Shown piece after piece: positions 1 to 6,488 of a stretch of DNA of 9,032 nt; position 1 is the stretch's first letter; each line of letters starts with the position of its first letter. This DNA is from Methanomicrobiales archaeon (GTDB lineage Archaea; Halobacteriota; Methanomicrobia; Methanomicrobiales; JACTUA01): contig JAJRCL010000055.1 of NCBI GenBank assembly GCA_028679035.1, forward strand, positions 1 to 9,032. The letters are read 5' to 3'. The notes beneath the pieces were generated by a model. The model saw only the letters and a list, made by a program, of their open reading frames with translations. It had not been told where the DNA came from and did no database searches. Made by a program: the position numbers and the translations under genes.

Positions 1-1034
1 AAATGGTCGCTGTCGAGGAGGATGCGCCAGACTTCAGTCCCGCCAATCAACCGCTTTGCACGCTTGACGGCCATGAACGCAGTATGCTGCAGCATGGTGC
101 GCAGGCAAATAAGGGGGATCGTCGCAGGACTCGCCGCTGCAGAATTCGGTGTCGTGGGCAACGGCAAACCGCTTGCGGCACGGGCATAGGTCGACGGTGT
201 GATGCCTTCAACGCCCCTCTGAGTGCAGGCATCCGGAATCGATCGCAGGAATTCGAGAATCCCGCTCTCCCTGCGGTGCACCTTCCCGAATAGGGCAAGA
301 TCGAGGAGGAGGTGCACGGTGCCCCCCCCGCTTGCGGCCAGCCACCCTGCGAATTTTCCGGCGGTCAGGGGGTGCTGGTCCCAATCGCGGCGGCCGAAAC
401 GCAGCGCGATATCCTCCGCGAGACGGCAGTGGCGAGGAAGAATCTCCAGGTTCTTCCATGAAACATTGTGGTACCGCGATGCCGCGATGAGCAGATCCGC
501 GGTATCGGGAAGTGATACTGCCGCAAGCCCGGCCTGCTCCGTGGCGTGCAGGGTGACATCTGGGGGAGTGCAGCCGGTGACGTCCGCCATGACGTGGCAG
601 TCGACATGGAAGAGATCGTGCATGAGCTGAAGGTGCCGATGGATATCTTCGGCATATTCCCGCGGGTCTTCGAAGAGGGCAGCAATACTGTGATGGTAGG
701 GTGTGGCGAGGACTTCTGCCCGCGGGTGTGCCGCCACCTGGGAAAAAACCTCGAGGGCATCCGGCCGCCATCGCTCGAGCTGCTCCGTAAAGATGCCCGA
801 AAGACCGATTGCGAGGGAGTACCCTCCATCGAGCCATTCGAGGAGAATTGTCGCTGCCGGAAGGTAGCAATCACCAACAGCACGGGAGAAGCGTTCGTGC
901 TGGGTTGGCGAAATGCAGGTATCAACAGTCACTGAATCCAACTGCGATACTGGAGTGAGAGCATCCCGAAGACGGTACGATTCGTGTCCGATGAACCCGA
1001 TACAGAGGCGGACACCGGTACTCTCCCCTTCCAT
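1..1034 (-). CDS. GH57-family (alpha-amylase-like) protein, probably catalytically inactive; C-terminus off the left edge
   Basis: 344 codons are visible from the ATG at 1034 and the frame stays open to the window edge. It aligns with my memory of archaeal GH57 alpha-amylases along its whole length: N-terminal FIGHESYRLRD (residues 14-24; family F-x-V-HQPYRLR), CYLPA, LSGIFTEQLERW, LATPYHHS (109-116; family LAETYYHS), RLAEDIALRFGRRDWDQHPLTA (family LSDDIAFRFSDRxWxxxPLTA), LLLDLALFGKVH (family FMDYETFGEHQ) and terminal WRILLDSDH (family WRRLQTSDHFYYM). GH57 enzymes cut or transfer alpha-glucans such as glycogen through a Glu nucleophile and an Asp acid/base. Here the nucleophile motif (family FRNTELIY) reads MADVTGCT at 149-156, putting Thr153 at the Glu position. 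Asp245 aligns with the acid/base and is kept, but the Glu and His residues around it are lost. No stop or frameshift interrupts it, so it looks like a maintained pseudoenzyme. There is no Shine-Dalgarno; the TATA box predicts an almost leaderless mRNA. Family: confident; inactivity: inferred. Confidence 0.85.
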   Translation of the reverse strand, partial: MEGESTGVRLCIGFIGHESYRLRDALTPVSQLDSVTVDTCISPTQHERFSRAVGDCYLPAATILLEWLDGGYSLAIGLSGIFTEQLERWRPDALEVFSQVAAHPRAEVLATPYHHSIAALFEDPREYAEDIHRHLQLMHDLFHVDCHVMADVTGCTPPDVTLHATEQAGLAAVSLPDTADLLIAASRYHNVSWKNLEILPRHCRLAEDIALRFGRRDWDQHPLTAGKFAGWLAASGGGTVHLLLDLALFGKVHRRESGILEFLRSIPDACTQRGVEGITPSTYARAASGLPLPTTPNSAAASPATIPLICLRTMLQHTAFMAVKRAKRLIGGTEVWRILLDSDH

Positions 1035-1056
1035 GATATGTGTAAGGTCAACGCAG

Positions 1057-1070
1057 AAATATAGGTTTTA
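1057..1070 (-). promoter_or_regulatory. TATA-box promoter of the GH57 gene
   Basis: Read on the minus strand this is TAAAACCTATATTT, an archaeal TATA box centred about 27 bp upstream of the ATG at 1034. With the usual 25-27 bp spacing, transcription would start at or within a few bases of the start codon, consistent with the lack of a ribosome-binding site there. Seen in sequence; promoter activity inferred. Confidence 0.55.
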
Positions 1071-1159
1071 CTCCGCGACGAATACAGATGGCGGAAGAAA
1101 GGGCATGGTGGTTATATCTGCGGAATATGTTTCACTCACTTGTCTCTGGCATGTATCTT

Positions 1160-1182
1160 AAAAAAGCTAGAAGAAAAAAGAG
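1160..1182 (-). terminator. T-rich terminator after the microprotein gene
   Basis: Immediately after the TAA stop at 1183-1185 the minus strand reads CTCTTTTTTCTTCT, then CTAGC, then TTTTTT. Two T6 tracts directly after a stop codon are typical of archaeal termination, which needs no hairpin. Their position supports the small upstream frame being a real transcription unit. Confidence 0.6.
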
Positions 1183-1293
1183 TTAGGTCCACCGCGTGCA
1201 AAACGGTACTTTGTCGCATTCGGTGCGATGGACGTTGCACTTGTCCTTCTTTCCTTTCTTCGATACCTTTTCATTACATGCATCGCATTTCAT
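1183..1293 (-). CDS. Putative 36-residue Cys-rich zinc-binding microprotein
   Basis: A 36-residue frame beginning MKCDACNEKV and ending VPFCTRWT. It has five Cys (3, 6, 19, 26, 32) and one His (22), spaced C-x2-C-x12-C-x2-H-x3-C-x5-C, which would suit one zinc site, and eight Lys, so it is very basic. I do not recognise a named family; methanogens have many small proteins beginning MKC-x2-C, usually taken to be zinc ribbons. A TATA-like GTTTATCC lies about 31 bp upstream of the ATG and a T-rich terminator follows the stop, so it has its own promoter and end. The same frame is open upstream to an ATG at 1434 (83 residues), but that extension has less convincing composition and would start far upstream of the TATA box. 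It could nucleate RNA or DNA binding; this is inference. Coding status is moderately likely. Confidence 0.5.
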   Translation of the reverse strand: MKCDACNEKVSKKGKKDKCNVHRTECDKVPFCTRWT

Positions 1294-1318
1294 AAACCTA
1301 ACATATGCGGAGCGAAAT

Positions 1319-1330
1319 TGGATAAACTTT
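1319..1330 (-). promoter_or_regulatory. TATA-like promoter of the microprotein gene
   Basis: The minus strand reads AAAGTTTATCCA, centred about 31 bp before the ATG at 1293, which would give a leader of only about 5 nt. The gene has no clear Shine-Dalgarno, consistent with a leaderless message. Confidence 0.4.
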
Positions 1331-1396
1331 CTTCTTTTGCCTATCGAGCAGGTGCACGGTGATGGATTGGTGTGTAAGTAGTTAATTTTAAGATGC

Positions 1397-1448
1397 CTCG
1401 GCAACGAATTTCCGAGTACTTCGACGATTATCATCGATTATCCTCGAT
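1397..1448. repeat. Short 10-bp-period direct repeat and small hairpin downstream of valS
   Basis: CGATTATC occurs at 1425-1432 and again at 1435-1442, exactly 10 bp apart, with a truncated third CGAT at 1445-1448. Just beside it CTCGG (1397-1401) pairs with CCGAG (1412-1416) around a 10-nt loop. They lie beyond the valS stop and upstream of the microprotein promoter. They could be a valS 3' end structure or a helically phased protein site, or chance. Confidence 0.35.
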
Positions 1449-1482
1449 GCTCCATAGAAACCTGTTGGCCGATAGGTCGATA

Positions 1483-4071
1483 CTAGGGTGATTGCTGAAT
1501 CGTCACGGTTGCGCCGCCGACTGTGAGCAGGTCTACGGTCTTTCCCGCGACACTGAATGCAATCTTCGGTGTGAAAGCATCTCCGGGGAGCCCGGTTTCT
1601 TCTCCGTCGATGCGGATGGTTGCCGGGGGATTGAGCAGGGCTTCGGGGGGAAGGCTGCGCACGGCCTCCATAAACGCACCTGCCTTCTTGCGGAAGGTTT
1701 TCCCCACCACTGCCTTGTTGAAGACAATATCGGCAACCGTCCGTTCCAGTGCCGGCTCGCCGCCACGGAATTCTACCGCCGCATTGAGTGCCCGTGCGGT
1801 ATCACCGGCATCGTCACCGATCGGGGAATTGTAGATCGTAATGAGTCCGAGAGGGGCGTTCAGCGCCATTCCGCGATCATGCTTGAACCGGCGTACCTCT
1901 GCGATGATACGTGCCATCATCTCCCCTTGTTCGCGTGCGGCATGATCATCGAAGGAGAAGTCCGGCCATGCCTGTGCATGCACACCTTCCGGGCGAAGGA
2001 AATGGTAGCACTCCTCGGAGAAATGCGGAATGAAGGGGGCGAGCAGCCGGTATACCGTCTCGAGCGTGATCTCGAGGGCACGGCAGGCACTATCCCGTGC
2101 CGGTCCCTGCATGTATAAACGCCCTTTCGCGATCTCGATATAATCGTCGGCAAGGACGCTCCATGCAAATTCCCGTACTGCCTTGAGCGCGATATCGAAC
2201 TGGTAGGATTCCATTGCCATCGATACCGCCTCAACGGTGTCGGACAGCCGGGTCAGGAGCCAGCGGTCAGCGAGTGCAGTGACCGGCGCAGTTCGGTCAT
2301 ACGTGTCTGCAGAAAGGCGCTGGAACGCAAAACGGCTGATGTTCCAGAGTTTCGTCTGGAACCGCGAAGCAGCGACGACATCGGTCCAGGAAAACATAAT
2401 GTCCGATCCCGTGGCAGCCCCGACCGCTCCCCACTGGCGCAGGGCATCGGCGCCATACTTATCGACGATCTCCTCCGGCGCGATGATGTTCCCGCGGCTT
2501 TTGGACATCTTGAAGCCGTCTTCTCCGAGCACCATGCCGTTCACAAGGATAGCGTCCCAGGGACGGGATCCGGTAAGCGCTACACTGCGGAGGATCGAGT
2601 AGAACGCCCACGTGCGGATGATATCGTGTCCCTGCGGACGCAGCTGTGCCGGGAAATGGGGAGGGTTTCCGGCACCGGTCCACCCGGTGACGTTCAGGAC
2701 CGAGATCGAGGAATCCATCCAGGTATCCAGGACGTCCTCCTCTCCGGTGAATTTGCTTCCTCCGCACTTCGGGCAGGGTTCGGGCGGGCAATCCCGGGTC
2801 GGGTCGATGGGCAGGTCTTCTTCCCGGGGAAGGATCATTTCCCCGCAGTCGCAGCAGAACCAGACGGGGATCGGGGATGCAAAGATTCGCTGCCGGGAGA
2901 TGCACCAGTCCCATTCCATTGAAGCAACCCAGTTCTCCATCCGGGTCAGCATATGGGGCGGGTTCCAGCAGACGTCATGCGCCGCGTCCAGGATTTCCTT
3001 GGATTTGATACGCACGAACCACTGCCGCTCAGAGAGGATCTCGATCGGAGTCTTGCATCGCCAGCATACTCCGACCCGCTGTTCGGCCGGCTCCTGTTTG
3101 CTGAGGATCCCTTCTTCCCGCATGTCGGAGAGTATCTGATCCCGGCACTCCTTCACCGTCAGTCCGCGGTATTTTCCGGCAACCCCGGTCATCTGTCCCT
3201 TGCGGTCGATCCCTTTGCGCAGCTCAAGACCGTACTGCTTCCACCAGTGGACATCCTGCTTGTCACCGAAGGTGCAGATCATCACCGCGCCGGTACCAAA
3301 GGCAGGATCGACCGCTTCGTCCAGCAGGACCGGAACCCGGTGACCGAAGAAGGGGACACAGAGTGTTTTCCCCTTCAGGTGATGGTACCGTTCGTCCGCG
3401 GGATGCACCGCTACTGCCCCGCAGGCGGCGAGGAGCTCGGGACGGGTGGTTGCGATCCGGACGCCGTCAAAGTCAAAATAGGAAAGCACCGTTTTCCGGG
3501 ATTCGTAGACGACTTCCGCAAATGCGATCGCTGTCTCGCACCGCGTGCAGAAGTTGACCGGGTGCTCGGTCTGGTAGATATAGCCATCCCGGAGCATGCG
3601 GAGAAACGATAACTGCGTCTTTCCGTAATATTCGGGATGCATCGTGACGTATTCATGGCTCCAGTCGATGGAAAATCCCAGCCTGCGCAGCGTCCGGCGC
3701 ATCTTTTCGATGTTACCGGTTGTTAACTCCCGGCACATACGGCGGAATTCTTCCCGGGGTACGTCATTTTTGGTGATACCGAATGTCTCCTCCACCTTCA
3801 CTTCCGTGGGGAGACCGTGGCAGTCCCAGCCCTGGGGAAACATCACGTTATTGCCCTGCATCCTCCGGTAGCGTGCGATAAAATCGATGTAACACCAGTT
3901 CAGGGCGTTTCCGATATGGAAATTGCCGGTGGGATACGGTGGAGGGGTGTCGATGACGAACTGGGGTTTTTCAGATACAGGATCGAAGTAGTTGGTGGAA
4001 TCCTTCCAGATCTGCTGCCACCGTGTTTCAACTTCCGCATAATCGTAATGCTTCGGGATCTCTCCCGTCAT
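1483..4071 (-). CDS. valS: Valyl-tRNA synthetase, archaeal type
   Basis: Charges tRNA-Val with valine in the cytoplasm. With the start at 4071 it is 862 residues, normal for archaeal ValRS. Class I signatures are intact: PPPYPTGNFHIGN with HIGN at 52-55, and KMSKS at 521-525 followed by RGN. The CP1 editing domain carries TTRPE at 208-212. Cys pairs CTRC (175-178), CWRC (336-339), CCDC (406-409) and CPKC (433-436) are probable zinc ligands. The C-terminal third is the helical anticodon-binding domain and a short alpha/beta tail. The start was chosen because relatives begin within a few residues of the PK-x-Y motif, here MTGEIPKHYD. In-frame ATGs at 4113 and 4122 (876 or 879 residues) also lie downstream of the predicted transcription start, so a 14-17 residue extension is possible. 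The frame is open to 4338, but that part lies upstream of the TATA box and reads as non-coding. Confidence 0.97.
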   Translation of the reverse strand: MTGEIPKHYDYAEVETRWQQIWKDSTNYFDPVSEKPQFVIDTPPPYPTGNFHIGNALNWCYIDFIARYRRMQGNNVMFPQGWDCHGLPTEVKVEETFGITKNDVPREEFRRMCRELTTGNIEKMRRTLRRLGFSIDWSHEYVTMHPEYYGKTQLSFLRMLRDGYIYQTEHPVNFCTRCETAIAFAEVVYESRKTVLSYFDFDGVRIATTRPELLAACGAVAVHPADERYHHLKGKTLCVPFFGHRVPVLLDEAVDPAFGTGAVMICTFGDKQDVHWWKQYGLELRKGIDRKGQMTGVAGKYRGLTVKECRDQILSDMREEGILSKQEPAEQRVGVCWRCKTPIEILSERQWFVRIKSKEILDAAHDVCWNPPHMLTRMENWVASMEWDWCISRQRIFASPIPVWFCCDCGEMILPREEDLPIDPTRDCPPEPCPKCGGSKFTGEEDVLDTWMDSSISVLNVTGWTGAGNPPHFPAQLRPQGHDIIRTWAFYSILRSVALTGSRPWDAILVNGMVLGEDGFKMSKSRGNIIAPEEIVDKYGADALRQWGAVGAATGSDIMFSWTDVVAASRFQTKLWNISRFAFQRLSADTYDRTAPVTALADRWLLTRLSDTVEAVSMAMESYQFDIALKAVREFAWSVLADDYIEIAKGRLYMQGPARDSACRALEITLETVYRLLAPFIPHFSEECYHFLRPEGVHAQAWPDFSFDDHAAREQGEMMARIIAEVRRFKHDRGMALNAPLGLITIYNSPIGDDAGDTARALNAAVEFRGGEPALERTVADIVFNKAVVGKTFRKKAGAFMEAVRSLPPEALLNPPATIRIDGEETGLPGDAFTPKIAFSVAGKTVDLLTVGGATVTIQQSP

Positions 4072-4143
4072 TCCGGCATGCCCGATTCCTGCATCCTTCT
4101 GTTTTTCGTGCATTGTCCCCATCACTTCGGTGTTTTCTTCTGC

Positions 4144-4170
4144 TATTCCCAATGTAGGTGAGCGGGAATA
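4144..4170. promoter_or_regulatory. Inverted repeat at the predicted valS transcription start
   Basis: TATTCCC (4144-4150) and GGGAATA (4164-4170) are a perfect 7-bp inverted repeat separated by 13 bp. It lies between the valS TATA box and the start codons, overlapping the predicted transcription start near 4151. This is where an archaeal repressor would block polymerase, but it could be chance. Confidence 0.4.
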
Positions 4171-4183
4171 CCATATATATTCA
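4171..4183 (-). promoter_or_regulatory. Strong TATA-box promoter of valS
   Basis: Minus strand TGAATATATATGG is a near-ideal archaeal TATA box. It predicts transcription from about 4151 and a leader of roughly 30-80 nt depending on which of the ATGs at 4122, 4113 or 4071 is used. It also rules out the upstream extension of the frame toward 4338. Confidence 0.7.
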
Positions 4184-4351
4184 CGTCTTTCAGAACGGAA
4201 TGCACCCAGTATACTGCCCCGATCTCTTCGAAAAACGCGCCGGAGGGTCAGATCGGAGAATAGGCCGGAAAAGTGTGGATGCTCTTGCCCGAACGGAGAA
4301 GTACCGGGACAAGGGGAAAATTCTTTCTCGGCGACCACAGATAGCTACTGA

Positions 4352-5557
4352 ATGGCCGGGCAGCTGGGGATATGGCTCGCGACTATTCTTGCCCTTCTCT
4401 GCATAGTAACCGCTCCCTTCATCCAGCCTCCCTGGGTGCTTACCCTACTTGTGGTTCTCTTTTCCGCACTCCTCTACCTTATCCAGGGGACAAAGTACGT
4501 TTCCATATCCCTTATCCTGCTTGCCCTTCTCTACGGAGCGGGATTACTTCCGCTCTTCATTTTTACGGCGACCATTGCAATCGTCGTTGTCGGGGAAGTG
4601 GCATTCCGCCTTGCCCCAAAGGGTGTTGATCCGTTTTTCGCATTCATCACTGCCTCTGCCGGCAGTCTCTTGTTCATCTGGGCCTATATGCGGACCATCA
4701 CGCCGCTGATCGCGCTCATGGGAGTGCTGGTCGCGGTTTTACTCAAATCGGCGCTGAAGGACCGGGAGGATGCCCTGATGATCGAGGGTCTTGCGGTTGC
4801 GATGACGATGTGGATCTTCTGGGAGATCAATTTCCCGGTCGGGTATGCGCTCCTTCTCTCGGCGATCCTTATCGCCTCCACGTTCGGGTTTTTTTCCTAC
4901 CATATGAAGGTCGCAGACCGCAGCGGCCTCTTTTCCGGTGCTCTCGTCGGTGTCATCCTGATCGTGTTTACCCGGGATGTCCGCTGGTTCCTGATCATGC
5001 TTGCCTTTTTCATCCTCGGTTCGGCAGCGACACGCTACCGCTACGACTACAAGCTTACCCACGGGATTGCGCAGTCCCATGGGGGCGTGCGGGGGTACTA
5101 TAACGTTTTTGCGAATGGGCTTGTCGCGATTGCTGCCGCGGTCCTGTTCGGGCTGGAAGGGGAGTCCATGTGGATCGCCCTGTTCCTCGGATCCGTTGCG
5201 ACTGCAGCTGCCGATACGGTTGCCGGCGAGATCGGCATGACCGCGAATGATCCGTACCTGATCACCACTTTTAAGCCGGTAAAAGCCGGAACCAATGGTG
5301 GCGTCACCATCCTCGGCGAAGCTGCAGGTTTTCTCGCCTCAGCAGCGGTGGTGCTCATCGCATATCTTCTCCGGGTCATCACCTCACCGGGCATGATAGT
5401 TGCCTGCACTCTCGCCGGTTTTGTGGGAACGCAAATCGACAGTGTCATCGGTGCAACCCTGGAAAACCGGAAACTCATCGGGAATGCCGGTACCAACCTC
5501 ATCGCAACGCTCCTCGGAGGCCTCACTGCCATGGGGCTTGCCTATATCCTTGTCTGA
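4352..5557 (+). CDS. DUF92 / TIGR00297 family integral membrane protein (VTE6-like)
   Basis: 401 residues, almost entirely hydrophobic, with about ten membrane segments. The C-terminal half carries what I recall as DUF92 hallmarks: QSHGGVRGYYNVFANG, then ADTVAGEIGM, then KAGTNGGVTILGEAAG, then GTQIDSVIGATLENR and a glycine-rich last helix. The Asp, Glu and Gly residues in these polar patches inside membrane helices are the likely active site. Plant and cyanobacterial relatives (VTE6) are phytyl-phosphate kinases; a prenyl-phosphate kinase role in archaeal isoprenoid salvage is a reasonable guess, not shown. The N-terminal half (to about residue 190) is a further set of helices resembling the CDP-alcohol/dolichol-kinase type region found in longer members. 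It starts at the ATG directly before the first helix; no Shine-Dalgarno is visible and only a weak AAAATT lies about 30 bp upstream. Divergent from valS, convergent with the next gene. Confidence 0.9.
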   Translation: MAGQLGIWLATILALLCIVTAPFIQPPWVLTLLVVLFSALLYLIQGTKYVSISLILLALLYGAGLLPLFIFTATIAIVVVGEVAFRLAPKGVDPFFAFITASAGSLLFIWAYMRTITPLIALMGVLVAVLLKSALKDREDALMIEGLAVAMTMWIFWEINFPVGYALLLSAILIASTFGFFSYHMKVADRSGLFSGALVGVILIVFTRDVRWFLIMLAFFILGSAATRYRYDYKLTHGIAQSHGGVRGYYNVFANGLVAIAAAVLFGLEGESMWIALFLGSVATAAADTVAGEIGMTANDPYLITTFKPVKAGTNGGVTILGEAAGFLASAAVVLIAYLLRVITSPGMIVACTLAGFVGTQIDSVIGATLENRKLIGNAGTNLIATLLGGLTAMGLAYILV

Positions 5558-5628
5558 ATCCGCCGCACAATCGAGGATCAGATACCAATACTCTACTTTC
5601 GGAAAACAGCATACTATCTGGGACGGCG

Positions 5629-5640
5629 AGAAAAAAGGAG
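5629..5640 (-). terminator. T-tract terminator after the membrane-protein gene
   Basis: On the minus strand, 16 nt past the TAA at 5656-5658, the sequence reads CTCCTTTTTTCT with a T6 tract at 5631-5636. This ends the two-gene minus-strand operon before the convergent DUF92 gene. No comparable tract follows the DUF92 stop on the plus strand. Confidence 0.5.
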
Positions 5641-5655
5641 ATTGCTGGGATTCCC

Positions 5656-6486
5656 TTAATACCGGTACCAGCGCCCTTTCTCGTCCATTTCGCCGACTGT
5701 TGCCGGTTTCCCGGGTGCACTGTTTCGGAAGAAACAATATTTATACACGACGAGAAGCGTGCCGGCCGGGATCAGAACAATAATGGTGGTTATGGCATAC
5801 GCCCAGACCCCTTCCGGCCCCAGTGCAGTGATAATCTCTGACGGCTGCACGGCAGTAACATTCCCCGAGGCGAATGCCTCCATCAGATCCGGGCGCCGGG
5901 AAAATAACACAATTTCGGTTACAAGGCCGATGATGGTGACGGCCGGTACGGCAATACACAGGGTCGTAATGTAAAAAAGAAGGACCTTGAAAAACCGTCC
6001 ATAAACAAACTCGATGCCCCTGCGGATCGATTCGAATACGCCGGTCTCTTCAACGACCGCAACAACGTCGGTGAAATACGTGAGAAAGAGGAAAGGGACA
6101 CCGATACCGAGGAGCATGGAAAGAATACTGTTCCCATCATTGCCGATACCAAGCAGACCCAGCGGGATTGAGAGAAGGATCAACGTAAGAAACGCGGCAA
6201 AAATCAGGACGATGAGGGGAAGGAGAATGCGGAAATAGTTCTTCACGCCTTCCTGAAAGAACCCGCGAAGGGATCGGTCTTCTGCACGGGCTACCCCGTA
6301 TGCTCCTCCAATGACGAAGGGGAGCGCAAGAGCGCCGAGAAAAACGAGACGCTCCGCAAGGAAACTGCCAAGGTAGAGCTGGATCACGAGCCCGGAAGAA
6401 AACATGATGCCCAGTACTCCACCCGTGACCAGCAGTACGGGCTTAGCGGCGATCGTGCGGAGTGCCTCGCGAAATGGCCCCTCCAT
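5656..6486 (-). CDS. Polytopic membrane protein of unknown function (DUF4013/DUF7847-like)
   Basis: 276 residues with about six membrane segments (roughly 16-40, 45-62, 84-115, 119-142, 166-195, 226-252) and a short polar C-terminus ending GRWYRY. It has no signal peptide and no recognisable catalytic motif. The pattern GGAYGVARAEDRSLRGFF, then NYFRILLPL, then FTDVVAVVEETGVFESIRRGIEFV is what I associate with the archaeal DUF4013/DUF7847 group of membrane proteins, in which a conserved acidic loop (VVEETGVFESIRRG) follows a helix. The ATG lies 2 bp after the stop of the preceding gene (TAA CC ATG), so the two are translationally coupled and probably act together. The family label is tentative; the membrane topology is clear. 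Confidence 0.8.
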   Translation of the reverse strand: MEGPFREALRTIAAKPVLLVTGGVLGIMFSSGLVIQLYLGSFLAERLVFLGALALPFVIGGAYGVARAEDRSLRGFFQEGVKNYFRILLPLIVLIFAAFLTLILLSIPLGLLGIGNDGNSILSMLLGIGVPFLFLTYFTDVVAVVEETGVFESIRRGIEFVYGRFFKVLLFYITTLCIAVPAVTIIGLVTEIVLFSRRPDLMEAFASGNVTAVQPSEIITALGPEGVWAYAITTIIVLIPAGTLLVVYKYCFFRNSAPGKPATVGEMDEKGRWYRY

Positions 6487-6488
6487 GG

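Larger units (their letters stand above)
1035..1182. other. Spacer between GH57 gene and microprotein gene
   Basis: About 150 bp that hold the GH57 TATA box and, at the far end, the T-rich terminator of the microprotein gene. I see no convincing reading frame or RNA gene here on either strand. Confidence 0.5.

Noticed and set aside
208..925. Minus-strand open frames of 220 and 186 residues
   Set aside because: They are in other frames of the GH57 gene, rich in Arg, Pro and Ser, with no family signal.
546..935. Plus-strand open frame of 129 residues
   Set aside because: It lies antisense within the GH57 gene, which accounts for the region with clear family motifs. The plus-strand frame shows no recognisable domain.
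1294..1434. 83-residue version of the microprotein with start at 1434
   Set aside because: The extra N-terminal part begins inside the 10-bp repeat, lies upstream of the better TATA-like box, and includes no clear domain. Kept only as an alternative.
1492..2118. Plus-strand open frame of 208 residues inside valS
   Set aside because: Antisense shadow of the ValRS C-terminal region, a common effect in GC-rich genes.
4123..4338. Upstream in-frame extension of valS to an ATG at 4338 (951 residues in total)
   Set aside because: It lies across and upstream of the strong TATA box at 4171-4183, reads as Arg/Ser-rich non-coding sequence, and has no counterpart in archaeal ValRS as I know it.
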